The notes: generated by a model not told the origin, from the sequence alone. A stretch of DNA of 64,000 nucleotides from Georgenia satyanarayanai (GCF_900116375.1 NZ_UETB01000005.1:124001-188000); one strand, 5' to 3'. Positions 28,376 to 39,151 are shown, numbered from the stretch's first letter. Numbers and translations are program-made.

Positions 28376-30166
28376 TCAGCTCGCGAGGGCGGACCGGACG
28401 GCCCCCGCAACCGCGTCGACGGCCTCGCCGACGGGCAGCTCGCGCCGCTCCCCCGTGGCGCGCTCGCGCAGCTCGACCTTGCCCTCGGCCAGCCCGCGGC
28501 CGACGACGAGGACGAGCGGCACACCGAGCAGCTCGGAGTCGGCGAACTTCACGCCGGCGGACATCTTGGGGCGGTCGTCGAGGAGCACCTCGATGCCCTG
28601 GGCGGTGAGCTCGGCGGCGATCCGCTCGGCCTCGGCGAAGACCTCGGGGTCCTTGCCGGTGGCGAGGAGGTGGACGTGGAAGGGGGCCAGGGGCATCGGC
28701 CAGGCGAGGCCCGAGTCGTCACACGTCGCCTCGGCGACGGCGGCGAGCGCACGGCTGACGCCGATGCCGTAGGAGCCCATCGTCACCGTGACGGCCTTGC
28801 CGTTCTCGTCGAGGACCTTGAGGCCGAGGGCCTCGGCGTACTTGCGGCCGAGGGCGAAGACGTGGCCGATCTCGATGCCGCGGGCCAGCTCGAGCGGTCC
28901 GGAGCCGTCCGGCGCCGGGTCCCCCGCACGGACCTCGGCGGCCTCGATGGTGCCGTCGGCGGTGAAGTCGCGGCCGGCGACGAGCCCGAAGACGTGCTTG
29001 CCCTCCGCGTCGGCGCCGGTGATCCAGCTCGTGCCGGGCACGACGCGCGGGTCGAGGAGGTAGCGCAGGGAGGTGCGGTCCTCGCCGTCGTCGCCGGCGT
29101 TCGGACCGATGACGGCGGGGCCGATGTAGCCCTTGACGAGCTCGGGACGAGTGGCGAGGTGCTCGTCGGTGGCGGGAGCGACGAGGGTCGGTTCGAGTGC
29201 CCCCTCGAGCCGCTTGAGATCGACCTCGCGGTCGCCGGGCAGCCCGACGACCACGAGCTCGTCCGTGCCGTCGGGGTGCGTGAGGGCGAGGACGACGTTC
29301 TTCAACGTGTCCGCCGCCGTCCACGGGCGGTCGGGGCGCGGGTAGAGCGCGTTGGCCTGCGACACGAGGGTGTCGATGGTCGTGGAGTCAGGGGTGTCGC
29401 GGACCTCCGCCGGGGGCAGGTCGCTCGCGTCGACGGGCTCGGGCACGGCGGTGAGGGCGGCCTCGACGTTGGCCGCGTACCCGCCGGGCGAGCGGACGAA
29501 GGTGTCCTCGCCGGACGGCGTCGGGAAGAGGAACTCCTCGGAGCGGGAGCCACCCATCGCACCGCTGGTGGCCGCGACGATGACGTACTCCAGGCCCAGG
29601 CGGGTGAAGATCCGCTCGTAGGCCTCACGCTGGGCACGGTAGGAGCGCTCGAGGCCGGCGTCGTCGATGTCGAAGGAGTAGGCGTCCTTCATGATGAACT
29701 CGCGTCCGCGCAGGAGGCCGGCGCGGGGTCGGGCCTCGTCGCGGTACTTCGTCTGGATCTGGAAGAGCGTGAGCGGCAGGTCCTTGTACGAGGAGTACAG
29801 GTCCTTGACGAGGAGGGTGAACATCTCCTCGTGGGTGGGAGCGAGCAGGTAGTCGTTCTCGCGGCGGTCCTTGAGGCGGAACAGGTTCGGTCCGTACTCG
29901 GTCCAGCGGCCGGTCGCCTCGTAGGGCTCCCGGGGCAGCAGCGCCGGGAAGTGGACCTCCTGCGCGCCGGCGGCGGTCATCTCCTCGCGGACGACCTGCT
30001 CGATCTTGCCGAGGACCCGCAGCCCGAGGGGCAGCCAGGTGTAGATGCCGGGGGCGGCGCGGCGGATGTAGCCGGCGCGCACGAGCAGCCGGTGGCTCGG
30101 CAGCTCGGCGTCCACCGGGTCTTCACGCAGGGTCCGCAGGAACAGGGTCGACATCCGCATCAGCAC
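28376..30166 (-). CDS. proS: Prolyl-tRNA synthetase
   Basis: A 596-residue class II synthetase of the bacterial type with the INS editing domain between motifs 2 and 3. Motif 1 lies after [20 protein letters not shown], motif 2 includes [19 protein letters not shown], and motif 3 includes [13 protein letters not shown]. The GTG at 30166 is chosen because -10 TACGCT stands 7 nt upstream; ATGs at 30160 and 30154 are alternatives. Repeat locus C lies directly upstream. Confidence 0.95.
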   Translation of the reverse strand: MLMRMSTLFLRTLREDPVDAELPSHRLLVRAGYIRRAAPGIYTWLPLGLRVLGKIEQVVREEMTAAGAQEVHFPALLPREPYEATGRWTEYGPNLFRLKDRRENDYLLAPTHEEMFTLLVKDLYSSYKDLPLTLFQIQTKYRDEARPRAGLLRGREFIMKDAYSFDIDDAGLERSYRAQREAYERIFTRLGLEYVIVAATSGAMGGSRSEEFLFPTPSGEDTFVRSPGGYAANVEAALTAVPEPVDASDLPPAEVRDTPDSTTIDTLVSQANALYPRPDRPWTAADTLKNVVLALTHPDGTDELVVVGLPGDREVDLKRLEGALEPTLVAPATDEHLATRPELVKGYIGPAVIGPNAGDDGEDRTSLRYLLDPRVVPGTSWITGADAEGKHVFGLVAGRDFTADGTIEAAEVRAGDPAPDGSGPLELARGIEIGHVFALGRKYAEALGLKVLDENGKAVTVTMGSYGIGVSRALAAVAEATCDDSGLAWPMPLAPFHVHLLATGKDPEVFAEAERIAAELTAQGIEVLLDDRPKMSAGVKFADSELLGVPLVLVVGRGLAEGKVELRERATGERRELPVGEAVDAVAGAVRSALAS

Positions 30167-30173
30167 GCGGGCC

Positions 30174-30179
30174 AGCGTA
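30174..30179 (-). promoter_or_regulatory. -10 hexamer TACGCT of proS (leaderless)
   Basis: TACGCT on the minus strand ends 7 nt before the GTG at 30166. It lies between proS and repeat locus C. Confidence 0.5.
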
Positions 30180-30230
30180 TCGCGCCCACTCGCCCGTTCC
30201 CGCCGACAGCCGAGTCCTCCGCACCCCCCG

Positions 30231-30310
30231 CCGCCGAGCGCTGACTTGTTACTCAACCCCAACGCCGAGCGCTGACTTGTTACTCAACCCCAACGTCGAG
30301 CGCTGACTTA
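30231..30310 (+). repeat. Inverted-array repeat locus C, plus arm (3 copies, ~31-bp period)
   Basis: Copies at 30231-30250, 30261-30281 and 30292-30310, all with TGACTT rather than TGAGTT. Linkers are tcaaccccaa. The last copy is decayed (CGTCGAG at its left end and TTATCAG at its right). Confidence 0.9.
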
Positions 30311-30350
30311 TCAGTCACGCCCCCCACCGCCGAACCTCATGGGAAGGGGG

Positions 30351-30450
30351 CCGTAACAACTCAGCGCTCGGCAACGGAGGGTGAGACGCCGGGTAACAAC
30401 TCAGCGCTCGGCAACGAGGGTGGGACGCGAAGTAACAACTCAGCGCTCGG
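30351..30450 (-). repeat. Inverted-array repeat locus C, minus arm (3 copies, ~40-bp period)
   Basis: Reverse copies at 30351-30370, 30391-30410 and 30430-30450, all carrying the TGAGTT form, unlike the plus arm. Linkers share aacg-agggtg-gacgc. A 40-bp spacer (30311-30350) separates the arms. The arm ends 23 bp from the acetyltransferase stop. Confidence 0.9.
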
Positions 30451-30473
30451 CGCTAGGGGGGTGCCGGGGCGCG

Positions 30474-31340
30474 TCAGAAGAGGACGGTGGCGTAGGTGCC
30501 GACCTGCTCGAAGCCGGTGCGGCGGTAGGTCGCGATGGCCGGGGTGTTGTAGCCGTTGACGTAGAGGGAGACCACGGGCGCGGTGCGGCGGCGCACGTCC
30601 TCGACGACGGCGGCCATCGCCGGGGCCGCGACGCCCTGCCCCCGGTGCTCGGGATGGACCCACACGCCCTGGATCTGGGCGACGCCGAGCGCGCACGCGC
30701 CGACCTCCGCCTTGAAGACGACACGCCGGCCCTCGGGGGCGTCCTCGATGCGGACGTAGGACCGCTGCGTCGAGACGAGCTCGTGGACCCGGGCCGCGTA
30801 GGCGCCACCGGAGGCGAGGGGCGAGTAGCCCACCTCCTCGGTGAACATCGCCACGCAGGCCGGGACGACGACGTCGAGGTCCTCCAGGCCGCTCAGCCGC
30901 ACCCGCGGGTCGGGCTCGACGGCGGGGGTGGCGGAGATGGCCATCGACGGCTGGTCGCCGCGCACCTCGCGCGAGGGCAGCCAGCCGGGACCGAGACGGT
31001 CCCACAGGCCCAGCACCTGCTCGGCGGGGCCGACGATCGAGGAGGCCCGCCGCCCTCGGTTGCGCACGTGGTCGGCGACGGCGTCGAGCAGCTCCGGCTC
31101 GTCGACCGTGACAGGGACGAGATTGGCGCCGGACCAGCACAGCGCCCGCAGCTCGCCCTCGCGCCACACCCCGAGCAGCTCGGCGCCCGGCAGCCGGCGG
31201 CGCCCGAGCATCTCGACCTGGACGGCGGCGAGGACGTTGCCGACGGGGTCGGCGGCGCACAGCCCGAGGGCCAGCTCACGGTCCTCCTCCCGCAGGGGAC
31301 GCACACGCGGTCCCACGGGGTGGCGCCACCTGCCCAGCAC
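30474..31340 (-). CDS. GNAT acetyltransferase with N-terminal DUF4081-like domain
   Basis: A 288-residue protein. The N-terminal half (RPLREEDRELALGLCAADPV) matches the domain found in an acetyltransferase conserved next to ispG. The C-terminal half is a GNAT fold with the acetyl-CoA loop VHPEHRGQGVAAPAMAAVV and the terminal YVNGYNTPAIATYRRTGF. Substrate unknown. The GTG at 31340 lies 10 bp after the ispG stop, so it is co-transcribed with ispG. Its 3' end runs into repeat locus C. Confidence 0.85.
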   Translation of the reverse strand: MLGRWRHPVGPRVRPLREEDRELALGLCAADPVGNVLAAVQVEMLGRRRLPGAELLGVWREGELRALCWSGANLVPVTVDEPELLDAVADHVRNRGRRASSIVGPAEQVLGLWDRLGPGWLPSREVRGDQPSMAISATPAVEPDPRVRLSGLEDLDVVVPACVAMFTEEVGYSPLASGGAYAARVHELVSTQRSYVRIEDAPEGRRVVFKAEVGACALGVAQIQGVWVHPEHRGQGVAAPAMAAVVEDVRRRTAPVVSLYVNGYNTPAIATYRRTGFEQVGTYATVLF

Positions 31341-31350
31341 GGGGGCCCGC

Positions 31351-32514
31351 TCAGCTGACGGAGACGACGGGTCCGCCGGCCTCGGACTCCAGGCCCATCT
31401 CCTCGGCGATCCGGTTGGCCTCGGCGATGAGCGTCTCGACGATCTGGTCCTCGGGGACGGTCTTGATGACCTCGCCCTTGACGAAGATCTGGCCCTTGCC
31501 GTTGCCGGACGCGACGCCGAGGTCCGCCTCGCGTGCCTCGCCGGGGCCGTTGACGACGCAACCCATGACGGCGACGCGCAGCGGGACGGTCATGCCCTCC
31601 AGGCCCGCGGTGACGTCGTCGGCCAGCTGGTAGACGTCCACCTGGGCGCGGCCGCAGGACGGGCAGGAGACGATCTCGAGCTTGCGGGGGCGCAGGTTGA
31701 GCGACTCGAGGATCTGGTTGCCGACCTTGATCTCCTCCACCGGCGGGGCGGAGAGGGAGACGCGGATGGTGTCGCCGATGCCCTTGGACAGCAGCGCACC
31801 GAAGGCGGTGGCGGACTTGATGGTGCCCTGGAAGGCGGGGCCGGCCTCGGTGACACCGAGGTGCAGCGGCCAGTCGCCCTGCTCGGAGAGCAGCTCGTAG
31901 GCGCGCACCATGACGACGGGGTCGTTGTGCTTGACCGAGATCTTGAAGTCGTGGAAGCCGTGCTCCTCGAAGAGGGAGGCCTCCCACACGGCGGACTCGA
32001 CGAGCGCCTCCGGCGTGGCCTTGCCGTACTTCTTGAGCAGCCGCGGGTCCAGCGAGCCGGCGTTGACGCCGATGCGCAGGGAGACGCCGGCGTCGGAGGC
32101 GGCCTGGGCGATCTCCTTGACCTTGTCGTCGAACTTGCGGATGTTGCCGGGGTTGACGCGCACCGCGCCGCAGCCGGCCTCGATGGCCGCGAAGACGTAC
32201 TTCGGCTGGAAGTGGATGTCGGCGATCACCGGGATCTGGGACTTCTTGGCGATGATCGGCAGCGCCTCGGCGTCCTTGTCCGTGGGGCAGGCCACGCGGA
32301 CGATGTCGCAGCCGGAGGCCGTGAGCTCGGCGATCTGCTGGAGGGTGGCGTTGATGTCGTGGGTCTTCGTCGTCGTCATCGACTGGACGCTGACCGGTGC
32401 GTCACCCCCCACCTCGACGTTGCCGACCCGGATCTTGCGGGTCGGCCGACGGGGAGCCAGCACGGGGGGCTGCTCCTTGACGTTCGGGATGCCGAGGGAG
32501 ATCGGAGTACTCAC
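31351..32514 (-). CDS. ispG: 4-hydroxy-3-methylbut-2-enyl-diphosphate synthase
   Basis: A 387-residue iron-sulfur enzyme of the MEP isoprenoid pathway. The [4Fe-4S] cysteines are visible in [11 protein letters not shown] and [10 protein letters not shown]. The N-terminal TIM barrel begins [11 protein letters not shown]. The GTG at 32514 is supported by -10 GATACT 6 nt upstream. It follows dxr and rseP, so two MEP-pathway genes are within 4 kb. Confidence 0.96.
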   Translation of the reverse strand: MSTPISLGIPNVKEQPPVLAPRRPTRKIRVGNVEVGGDAPVSVQSMTTTKTHDINATLQQIAELTASGCDIVRVACPTDKDAEALPIIAKKSQIPVIADIHFQPKYVFAAIEAGCGAVRVNPGNIRKFDDKVKEIAQAASDAGVSLRIGVNAGSLDPRLLKKYGKATPEALVESAVWEASLFEEHGFHDFKISVKHNDPVVMVRAYELLSEQGDWPLHLGVTEAGPAFQGTIKSATAFGALLSKGIGDTIRVSLSAPPVEEIKVGNQILESLNLRPRKLEIVSCPSCGRAQVDVYQLADDVTAGLEGMTVPLRVAVMGCVVNGPGEAREADLGVASGNGKGQIFVKGEVIKTVPEDQIVETLIAEANRIAEEMGLESEAGGPVVSVS

Positions 32515-32520
32515 CCGGCC

Positions 32521-32526
32521 AGTATC
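32521..32526 (-). promoter_or_regulatory. -10 hexamer GATACT of ispG (leaderless)
   Basis: GATACT on the minus strand ends 6 nt before the ispG GTG, in the short gap after the rseP stop. Confidence 0.5.
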
Positions 32527-32553
32527 CCCCACCGCACCGCCTGCGTGCACGGC

Positions 32554-33867
32554 TCAGCCGGTGAGGGTGACCGGCCGCACGATGTCGGCGTAGGCGAGCA
32601 GCAGGCTCATGCCCACCATCGCGACGACGACGACGTAGGTGAGGGGCAGCATCCGGGCGACGTCCACGGGGCCGGGATCCGGGCGCCCGCGCCACGCCGC
32701 GACCCGGCGGCGCAGGCCCTCCCACAGGGCGCCGGCGATGTGGCCGCCGTCGAGCGGGAGCAGCGGGATGAGGTTGAAGACGAACAGCGCGAGGTTGAGG
32801 GAGGCGAGCAGGCCGAGCAGGTCCGCCGCCCGCTCGACGACGCCGTAGCGCTCGCTGTCGATGGAGGCGATCTCTCCCGCGAAGCGGCCCACGCCGACGA
32901 GCCCGACGACGCCCGGGTCACGCTCCTCCTCGCCGAAGGCCGCCTGGGCGACGTCGACGAGCCGTTGCGGCAGCGTGAGGACGACCTCGAAGGTCGCGCC
33001 CACCGCCTCGACGACCCGGCCGGGCACGGCGCTGACGGGCTGCGGGACGAGCTCGGCGACCGGTCCGATGCCGACGAAGGGCTGCGGCTCGGTCACCGGC
33101 TCACCGGCGTCGTCGGTGAGGACCTCGCCGTCGACGACGACGGGCCGCTCGCTCATCGCGGGCGTCACCGTGACGGTGCGCTCCTGCCCGTCGCGCTCGA
33201 CGACGACTGTCGCGGGGCTCGGCCCGGACGCGGCGATCGCCGCGCGCACGTCGTCCCAGCCCTCGACCGGGCGCCCGCCCCAGGACACGACGGTGTCCCC
33301 GGGCTGCAGGCCGGCGACTTCACCGGGCGCGGCGGGGTCCGTGTCGCTGCACTCGGTGGCGGCCTGGTCGGCCGGCAGGCACTCCTGGACGTTGCCGAGG
33401 GTGGCGGTGTAGGCGGGCACCCCGACGCCGACGAGGACGACGCTGAGGAGGACGACGGCGATGAGGAGGTTCATCACCGGCCCGCCGAGCATGACGACGA
33501 GCTTCTTCGGCACGCTGAGGGAGGAGAAGGTGCGGTGCTCCTCGCCCGGTCCGACCTCCGCGAGCGCGTACTCGCGCGCCTCCTCGACGAGGGTGGCGCG
33601 TCCGTCGCGGCGGCGGCGCACCGGCCGGTCGGACCGCGCGGGCGGGTACATCCCCACCATCCGGACGTAGCCGCCGAGCGGCACGGCCTTGACGCCGTAC
33701 TCGGTCTCCCCGCGCCGCCGGGACCACAGCGTGGGCCCGAAGCCGACGAAGTACTCGGTGACCTTGACGCCGAAGCGCTTGGCGGGCACGAGGTGCCCGA
33801 CCTCGTGGAGCGCGATCGAGATGACGAGCCCGACGACGAGCACGAGGACGCCGACGAGGAAGCTCAT
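32554..33867 (-). CDS. rseP: M50 site-2 protease (RseP/Rip1-like)
   Basis: A 437-residue intramembrane zinc protease. HEVGH in the first helix (about residues 21-25) supplies zinc ligands and LPLDGGH near the C-terminus the third. A PDZ-like region follows the second hydrophobic segment (VAGLQPGDTVVSWGGRPV). Homologues cleave anti-sigma factors. The ATG overlaps the dxr stop (ATGA). The dxr-rseP-ispG order is conserved. Confidence 0.94.
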   Translation of the reverse strand: MSFLVGVLVLVVGLVISIALHEVGHLVPAKRFGVKVTEYFVGFGPTLWSRRRGETEYGVKAVPLGGYVRMVGMYPPARSDRPVRRRRDGRATLVEEAREYALAEVGPGEEHRTFSSLSVPKKLVVMLGGPVMNLLIAVVLLSVVLVGVGVPAYTATLGNVQECLPADQAATECSDTDPAAPGEVAGLQPGDTVVSWGGRPVEGWDDVRAAIAASGPSPATVVVERDGQERTVTVTPAMSERPVVVDGEVLTDDAGEPVTEPQPFVGIGPVAELVPQPVSAVPGRVVEAVGATFEVVLTLPQRLVDVAQAAFGEEERDPGVVGLVGVGRFAGEIASIDSERYGVVERAADLLGLLASLNLALFVFNLIPLLPLDGGHIAGALWEGLRRRVAAWRGRPDPGPVDVARMLPLTYVVVVAMVGMSLLLAYADIVRPVTLTG

Positions 33868-35039
33868 CGCGCGCCTGCCAGCTCCCGGGCGCGGCGCCGG
33901 GCCCAGGCCTCGGCGTCGTGGACGGTGGCGAGGTCGAGGCTCTCGGCGGCGACGCCGTCGTGCTCGGCGAGGACCTGCTCGAGGATGTCGGTGATGGCGA
34001 GGAACGCCAGGCGCCCGTCGAGGAAGGCGGCGACGCACTCCTCGTTGGCGGCGTTGAGGACGGCGGGGTGGGTGGCCGAGGCAGCGGCCGCCTGCCGCGC
34101 CAGGCGCACGCCGCGGAAGGTGTCCTCGTCCAGCGGCTCGAAGGTCCAGCTCGTCGCCTGGTCCCAGCGGCACGGCGCGACGGCGCGCTGCGGGCGGGCG
34201 GGCCAGGACAGCGCGAGCGCGATGGGCAGGCGCATGTCGGGCGGGGACGCCTGGGCGATGGTCGAGCCGTCGACGAACTCGACCATCGAGTGGACGATCG
34301 ACTGCGGGTGGACGACGACGGTGATGTCCTCGACGGCGACGTCGAAGAGCAGGTGGGCCTCGATGAGCTCCAGGCCCTTGTTGACGAGGGTCGCGGAGTT
34401 CACGGTGACGACCGGCCCCATGGCCCACGTGGGGTGGGCGAGCGCCTGGGCGGCGGTGACGCCGGTGAGCTCCTCGCGGCGCTTGCCGCGGAAGGGGCCG
34501 CCGGAGGCGGTGAGGACCAGCCGGGCGACCTCACCGTGGGTGCCGGAGCGCAGCGCCTGCGCCATCGCGGAGTGCTCGGAGTCGACGGGGACGATCTGGT
34601 CGGGCCGCTGCCGCGCCGCGCGCACGAGCGCGCCGCCGACGACGAGCGACTCCTTGTTGGCCAGCGCCAGGCTCGACCCGGCACGCAGGGCCGCGAGTGT
34701 GGGCGCCAGGCCGACCGAGCCGGTGACCCCGTTGAGCACGACGTCGCTGCCGGCGCCGGCGAGCTCGGCCGCCGCGCCCTCCCCCACGAGCACCTCGATA
34801 CCAGGGGCGGGCACGCCACGCTCCGCCGCGACGGCGGCGACGGCGTCACGCACGTCCGCGGCGCTGCCGCGGGAGACCGCGACGAGCGGCACGTCGTGGT
34901 CGAGGACCTGCTCGGCGAGCAGCCGCACGTTCCCCCCGCCGGCGGCGAGGGCGGCGACCTCGTAGCCGCCGCGGGAGACGACCTCGAGGGCCTGCGTCCC
35001 GATCGAGCCGGTCGAGCCGAGGAGCGTGAGTGTGGTCAT
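33864..35039 (-). CDS. dxr: 1-deoxy-D-xylulose-5-phosphate reductoisomerase
   Basis: A 391-residue NADPH enzyme, the second step of the MEP pathway. The N-terminal dinucleotide motif is LLGSTGSIGTQAL. The active-site region reads LANKESLVVGG, PVDSEHSA and TASGGPFRG. The ATG at 35039 overlaps the stop of the DivIVA-domain gene by four bases. Confidence 0.96.
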   Translation of the reverse strand: MTTLTLLGSTGSIGTQALEVVSRGGYEVAALAAGGGNVRLLAEQVLDHDVPLVAVSRGSAADVRDAVAAVAAERGVPAPGIEVLVGEGAAAELAGAGSDVVLNGVTGSVGLAPTLAALRAGSSLALANKESLVVGGALVRAARQRPDQIVPVDSEHSAMAQALRSGTHGEVARLVLTASGGPFRGKRREELTGVTAAQALAHPTWAMGPVVTVNSATLVNKGLELIEAHLLFDVAVEDITVVVHPQSIVHSMVEFVDGSTIAQASPPDMRLPIALALSWPARPQRAVAPCRWDQATSWTFEPLDEDTFRGVRLARQAAAASATHPAVLNAANEECVAAFLDGRLAFLAITDILEQVLAEHDGVAAESLDLATVHDAEAWARRRARELAGAR

Positions 35040-35593
35040 TCGACGGCCAGGAGGACCTCGACGGCGCGGTCGAGGTAGGCGTCGACGACTCCCTCGGCGT
35101 AGGCCTTGTCGCGACGGGCGGACGGGAAGGTGGCGGTGCGCAGCTCGGCGGCGGTGAGGTCGCCGTCGGCGTCGAAGTAGGCGACGAGCCGGTCCATGAG
35201 GTCGTCGACGGCGTCGCGGTCGTAGCCGCGGCCCCGCTCGGGCGCCGCGAAACGCTCCCCGGCCGGGCGCACGAGGCGCGGGTAGAGCGTGGTGGCACGC
35301 TCGGCGATGCGGTCCATCCACGCCTGCTGGCCGTGCGCGGCGACGAAGGCGTCGCGGCGCCGCTGCACGAGCGCCGCCTCGAGGCGGTCCAGCGCGGAGT
35401 CCACCGAGCCGGTCGCGTAGCCGGCCCGGACGAGGTCGAAGGCCACCTGGCGGACCTCGGACTCGGTGAGGCCTGCGTCGGTGCCGGAGCGTCCCGCCTC
35501 GTAGGCCTGGCGGGCGCGGGTGAAGAACTCCTCGACCTGCTCGCGGTCGTACCCGGTGCTCGTCCGTCCCACGACCGGGAACAGCGTGCTCAT
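35036..35593 (-). CDS. DivIVA-domain-containing protein
   Basis: A 185-residue protein with two DivIVA-type DUF repeats: [18 protein letters not shown] near the N-terminus and [17 protein letters not shown] near residue 127. Such small proteins lie between rlmN and dxr in many Micrococcales. Function is unknown; a role in polar growth or cell-envelope organisation would be inference. It overlaps genes on both sides by four bases. Confidence 0.85.
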   Translation of the reverse strand: MSTLFPVVGRTSTGYDREQVEEFFTRARQAYEAGRSGTDAGLTESEVRQVAFDLVRAGYATGSVDSALDRLEAALVQRRRDAFVAAHGQQAWMDRIAERATTLYPRLVRPAGERFAAPERGRGYDRDAVDDLMDRLVAYFDADGDLTAAELRTATFPSARRDKAYAEGVVDAYLDRAVEVLLAVE

Positions 35594-36792
35594 CGCGGGG
35601 GCTCCTTCACCTCGGGGACTCCGACCTTGGGGGCGGCGGTGGCGAGCTGCTCGGCGGCGAGCTGGCCGCAGGCGCCGTCGATGTCGCTGCCGCGCGTGTC
35701 ACGGACCGTCGTGGGGATCCCGGCCTTGCGCAGCGTGCGGACGAAGGTGTCCTCCACGTGCGGGTCCGAGGCCGTCCACTTCGAGCCCGGCGTGGGGTTG
35801 AGCGGGATCGGGTTGACGTGGATCCAGCCCTTGCCGCGGGCGAGGAGCTCGTCGGCGAGGAGCTGGGCGCGCCACTGGTGGTCGTTGATGTCACGGATGA
35901 GCGCGTACTCGATGCTCACGCGGCGCCCGGTGGCGTCGAAGTAGCGACGGGCCGAGTCGAGCAGCTCGCCGACCTTCCAGCGCGAGTTGATCGGGATGAG
36001 CTCGTCGCGCAGGCCGTCGTCCGGGGCGTGGAGGGACACGGCCAGGGTCACCGGCAGGCCCTCCTTCGCGAGCTTGTCGATGGCGGGCACGAGGCCGACC
36101 GTCGAGACGGTGACGTTGCGGGCGGACAGCCCGAAGCCCGCGGGGCTGGGCTCGACCATCCGGCGCACCGCGTTGACCACGGCGCGGTAGTTGGCCAGCG
36201 GCTCGCCCATCCCCATGAAGACGACGTTGGTCAGGCGCGTGGGACCGCCGGTGAGCAGGCCGTCCCGGCAGGCGGCGGCCGCCACGCGCACCTGCTCGAC
36301 GATCTCCGCCGTCGACAGGTTGCGGGTCAGGCCCTGCTGGCCGGTCGCGCAGAAGGGACAGGCCATGCCGCACCCGGCCTGGGAGGACACGCACAGGGTG
36401 GCGCGCTCGGAGTACCGCATGAGGACGGACTCGACCTTGGCGTCGTCGAAGAGGCTCCACAGCGCCTTGCGGGTGGCTCCGCCGTCGGCCTGGAGGGTGT
36501 GGACCTCGGTGAGGAGCTGGGGCAGCAGCTCGGCGACGAGCTCGTCGCGCCCGCTCGCGGGCAGGTCGCTCATCGCGGCGTCGTCACGGGTGAGGTGGCT
36601 GAAGTAGTGGCGCGAGAGCTGGTCGGCCCGGAAGGCGGGCAGGTCCTTCTCGCGCAGCACCGCGGCGCGGTCCTCACGGGTGAGGTCGGCCAGGTGGCGC
36701 GGCGGCTTGCCACGGCGGCGCGCGGTGAAGGTCAGCTGGGGCCGCTCACCGGCAGCGCCTGGCGTCGGAGGGAGGGGTGCAGTCGTCGACAT
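35590..36792 (-). CDS. rlmN: Dual-specificity rRNA/tRNA adenine-C2 methyltransferase
   Basis: A 400-residue radical-SAM enzyme that methylates C2 of A2503 in 23S rRNA and A37 in some tRNAs. The cluster motif is [11 protein letters not shown] near residue 142-152. The conserved GMGEPLANY and the C-terminal [11 protein letters not shown] follow (methyl-carrying cysteine near the C-terminus). The start is ATG at 36792. It overlaps the DivIVA-domain gene. Confidence 0.95.
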   Translation of the reverse strand: MSTTAPLPPTPGAAGERPQLTFTARRRGKPPRHLADLTREDRAAVLREKDLPAFRADQLSRHYFSHLTRDDAAMSDLPASGRDELVAELLPQLLTEVHTLQADGGATRKALWSLFDDAKVESVLMRYSERATLCVSSQAGCGMACPFCATGQQGLTRNLSTAEIVEQVRVAAAACRDGLLTGGPTRLTNVVFMGMGEPLANYRAVVNAVRRMVEPSPAGFGLSARNVTVSTVGLVPAIDKLAKEGLPVTLAVSLHAPDDGLRDELIPINSRWKVGELLDSARRYFDATGRRVSIEYALIRDINDHQWRAQLLADELLARGKGWIHVNPIPLNPTPGSKWTASDPHVEDTFVRTLRKAGIPTTVRDTRGSDIDGACGQLAAEQLATAAPKVGVPEVKEPPR

Positions 36793-36824
36793 GTCGGACC
36801 GATTGTTCCAGATGTTCCTGGGAA

Positions 36825-37736
36825 TCAGCCGACGAACGTCGTGAGCAGCAGGTAGCTGGCCGGTGCCGTCATGAGCAGGGAGTCGAGCCTGTCGAGGATT
36901 CCGCCGTGCCCGGGCAGGAGGGTGCCCATGTCCTTGAGTCCGAGATCACGCTTGAGGAGCGACTCGGACAGGTCCCCGACGGTGGCGGTGACGACGGCTC
37001 CGGCCCCGAGGACCAGGCCGACCCACCAGGGCGCGTCCAACGCGAGCAGCGCGAGCGCGACACCCACCGCGGTGGCGAGGACGAGGGAGCCGCCGGCCCC
37101 CTCCCACGACTTCTTCGGGCTGATCGACGGCGCCATCGGGTGGCGACCGACGAGGACACCGGCGACGTAGCCGCCGGTGTCGTTGGCGACGGCGCACAGC
37201 ACGAGGGTGAGGACGAGCCAGGGCCCGCGGTCCTCGGTGAGGAGCAGGACGGCGAAACCGGCGAGGAAGGAGACGTAGGCGGAGGCGAGGATGCCGGCGC
37301 AGGCGTCGCGCACGGCGTCGGGGCCCCCGCCGTCGAGCACGCGCCACACGAGCACGCCGCCCGCGGTGAGGAAGAAGGCGACGAGCATCGCGCCCGGGCC
37401 GGCCGTGTACGCCGAGACGAGGATGCCCGCGTTGCCCACCCACAGCGGCAGGAGCGGGACGGCGACCCCGCGGGTGCCGACGGCGCGTGCGAACTCCCAC
37501 AGCGCCCCGCTGGTGGCGAGCAGCGCGAGCACGACGAACGCCTCCTCGCGCACGAAGAGGCACAGGAGCAGCAGGCCGAGCAGTCCCAGGCCCACGGCGA
37601 TCGCGGCGGGCAGGTTGCGTCCCGCCCGGCTCGCGGGCTTGGGCGGCGCCTGGGTCACGATGGCGCGCCGCGCACCCTCCTGGATCTCGCGGATCTGGCG
37701 GCGGGTGAGCGGCGGGTCACCGCCGGTGGTACTCAC
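36825..37736 (-). CDS. cdsA: Phosphatidate cytidylyltransferase
   Basis: A 303-residue membrane enzyme making CDP-diacylglycerol, the precursor used by PgsA elsewhere in this window. The signature [20 protein letters not shown] is near the C-terminus and [11 protein letters not shown] near residue 220. About eight hydrophobic segments are present. The GTG start directly abuts the frr stop. Confidence 0.94.
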   Translation of the reverse strand: MSTTGGDPPLTRRQIREIQEGARRAIVTQAPPKPASRAGRNLPAAIAVGLGLLGLLLLCLFVREEAFVVLALLATSGALWEFARAVGTRGVAVPLLPLWVGNAGILVSAYTAGPGAMLVAFFLTAGGVLVWRVLDGGGPDAVRDACAGILASAYVSFLAGFAVLLLTEDRGPWLVLTLVLCAVANDTGGYVAGVLVGRHPMAPSISPKKSWEGAGGSLVLATAVGVALALLALDAPWWVGLVLGAGAVVTATVGDLSESLLKRDLGLKDMGTLLPGHGGILDRLDSLLMTAPASYLLLTTFVG

Positions 37737-38294
37737 TCAGACCTCGAGGAGCTCTCGTTCCTTGCCGGCGAGCAGCTCGTCGACGGCGTCGACGCGCTTC
37801 TTCGTCAGCCCCTCGAGCTCCTTCTCGGCGCGGTCGACCTCGTCCTCGCCGGCCTCGCCGTCCTTCTTCATGCGGTCCAGCTCGTCCTTGGTCTTGCGAC
37901 GGACGTTGCGGATGGAGATGCGCGCGTCCTCGGCCTTGGTCTTGGCGAGCTTGACGTAGTCGCGGCGGCGCTCCTCGGTGAGGGCCGGCAGCGCGACGCG
38001 GATGACGTTGCCGTCGTCGGTCGGGTTGACGCCGAGGTCGGACTCGCGCAGCGCCTTGATGATCGCGTTGGAGGCGCCGCGGTCGTAGGGCTGGATGAGG
38101 ACGGTGCGCGCCTCGGGGATCGTCAGGGAGCCGAGCTGCTGCAGCGGCGTGGGCGCCCCGTAGTAGTCGACGAGGATCTTGGAGAACATCCCCGCGTTCG
38201 CCCTGCCGGTGCGGATGCCGGCGAAGTCCTCGCTGGCCACCTCGACAGCCTTGTCCATCTTCTCCTCGGCCTCGAGGAGGATCTCGTCGATCAC
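37737..38294 (-). CDS. frr: Ribosome recycling factor
   Basis: A 185-residue factor, the family's exact usual length, that splits post-termination ribosomes with [20 protein letters not shown] and [19 protein letters not shown] are family signatures. The GTG at 38294 overlaps the pyrH stop (GTGA). Confidence 0.97.
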   Translation of the reverse strand: MIDEILLEAEEKMDKAVEVASEDFAGIRTGRANAGMFSKILVDYYGAPTPLQQLGSLTIPEARTVLIQPYDRGASNAIIKALRESDLGVNPTDDGNVIRVALPALTEERRRDYVKLAKTKAEDARISIRNVRRKTKDELDRMKKDGEAGEDEVDRAEKELEGLTKKRVDAVDELLAGKERELLEV

Positions 38295-39082
38295 CGTGTC
38301 TCCTTCATGTCGTCTCCTGCCGCGGAGGTGTCGCCACCGCCGTCGACCGTCACCAGTGTGCCGATCTTCTCACCCAGCAGCGCCCGCGTGACGTTACCGG
38401 GCGTGTTCATGCCGAACACACGCATCGTCAGGCCGTTGTCCATGCACAGGGAGAACGCGGCGGCGTCGACCACCCGCAGGCCCTGGCGCAGCGCGTCGCC
38501 GTAGGTGACGTGGTCCAGGCGCGTGGCCGTCGGGTCGATGTTCGGGTCTGCGGTGTACACGCCGTCGACGCCGTTCTTGCCGACGAGCACCTCGTCGCAG
38601 TGGGTCTCGAGCGCCCGCTGGGCGGAGACCGTGTCGGTGGAGAAGAAGGGCATGCCCGCGCCGGCGCCGAAGATGACGACGCGCCCCTTCTCCAGGTGCC
38701 GCACGGCGCGCAGCGGGATGTAGGGCTCGGCGACCTGGCCCATCGTGATGGCGGTCTGCACGCGGGTGCGCACGCCAGCCTGCTCGAGGAAGTCCTGGAG
38801 GGCGAGGGCGTTCATCACCGTCCCGAGCATGCCCATGTAGTCGGCGCGGGAGCGGTCCAGCCCCCGCTGGGAGAGGTCGGCGCCGCGGAAGAAGTTGCCG
38901 CCGCCGACGACGATGGCGATCTGCACGCCGGCGGCGTTGGCCTCGGCGATCTGCTTGGCCACGCCGGCCACGACGTCCGCGTCGAGACCGATGGAGCCGC
39001 CGCCGAAGACCTCACCGGACAGCTTGAGGAGCACACGGCGGGGCGAGGGCCCGCCCGTGGGCGTGTCGGACGAGACGTTCAT
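38291..39082 (-). CDS. pyrH: UMP kinase
   Basis: A 263-residue amino-acid-kinase-fold enzyme converting UMP to UDP. Visible: [38 protein letters not shown] and [20 protein letters not shown] precedes the ATG at 39082. It is separated from tsf by a hairpin terminator. Confidence 0.96.
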   Translation of the reverse strand: MNVSSDTPTGGPSPRRVLLKLSGEVFGGGSIGLDADVVAGVAKQIAEANAAGVQIAIVVGGGNFFRGADLSQRGLDRSRADYMGMLGTVMNALALQDFLEQAGVRTRVQTAITMGQVAEPYIPLRAVRHLEKGRVVIFGAGAGMPFFSTDTVSAQRALETHCDEVLVGKNGVDGVYTADPNIDPTATRLDHVTYGDALRQGLRVVDAAAFSLCMDNGLTMRVFGMNTPGNVTRALLGEKIGTLVTVDGGGDTSAAGDDMKETR

Positions 39083-39107
39083 GCAGACCTCCGGGAGATG
39101 GTGTGCG

Positions 39108-39139
39108 GGTGGCCCCGGCCCGTACGGGCCGGGGCCACC
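39108..39139 (-). terminator. Perfect 13-bp hairpin after tsf
   Basis: Arms 39108-39120 and 39127-39139 are perfectly complementary around CGTACG, between the tsf stop (39152) and the pyrH start (39082). The same palindromic loop appears in the rpsO hairpin at 17328-17359. Confidence 0.75.
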
Positions 39140-39151
39140 GGACGACGTGTG

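Noticed and set aside
30841-34965. A 1374-codon plus-strand open frame
   Set aside because: It lies antisense to the GNAT gene, ispG, rseP and dxr, all strongly conserved on the minus strand, and has no recognisable domain. Long shadow frames are expected at this base composition.
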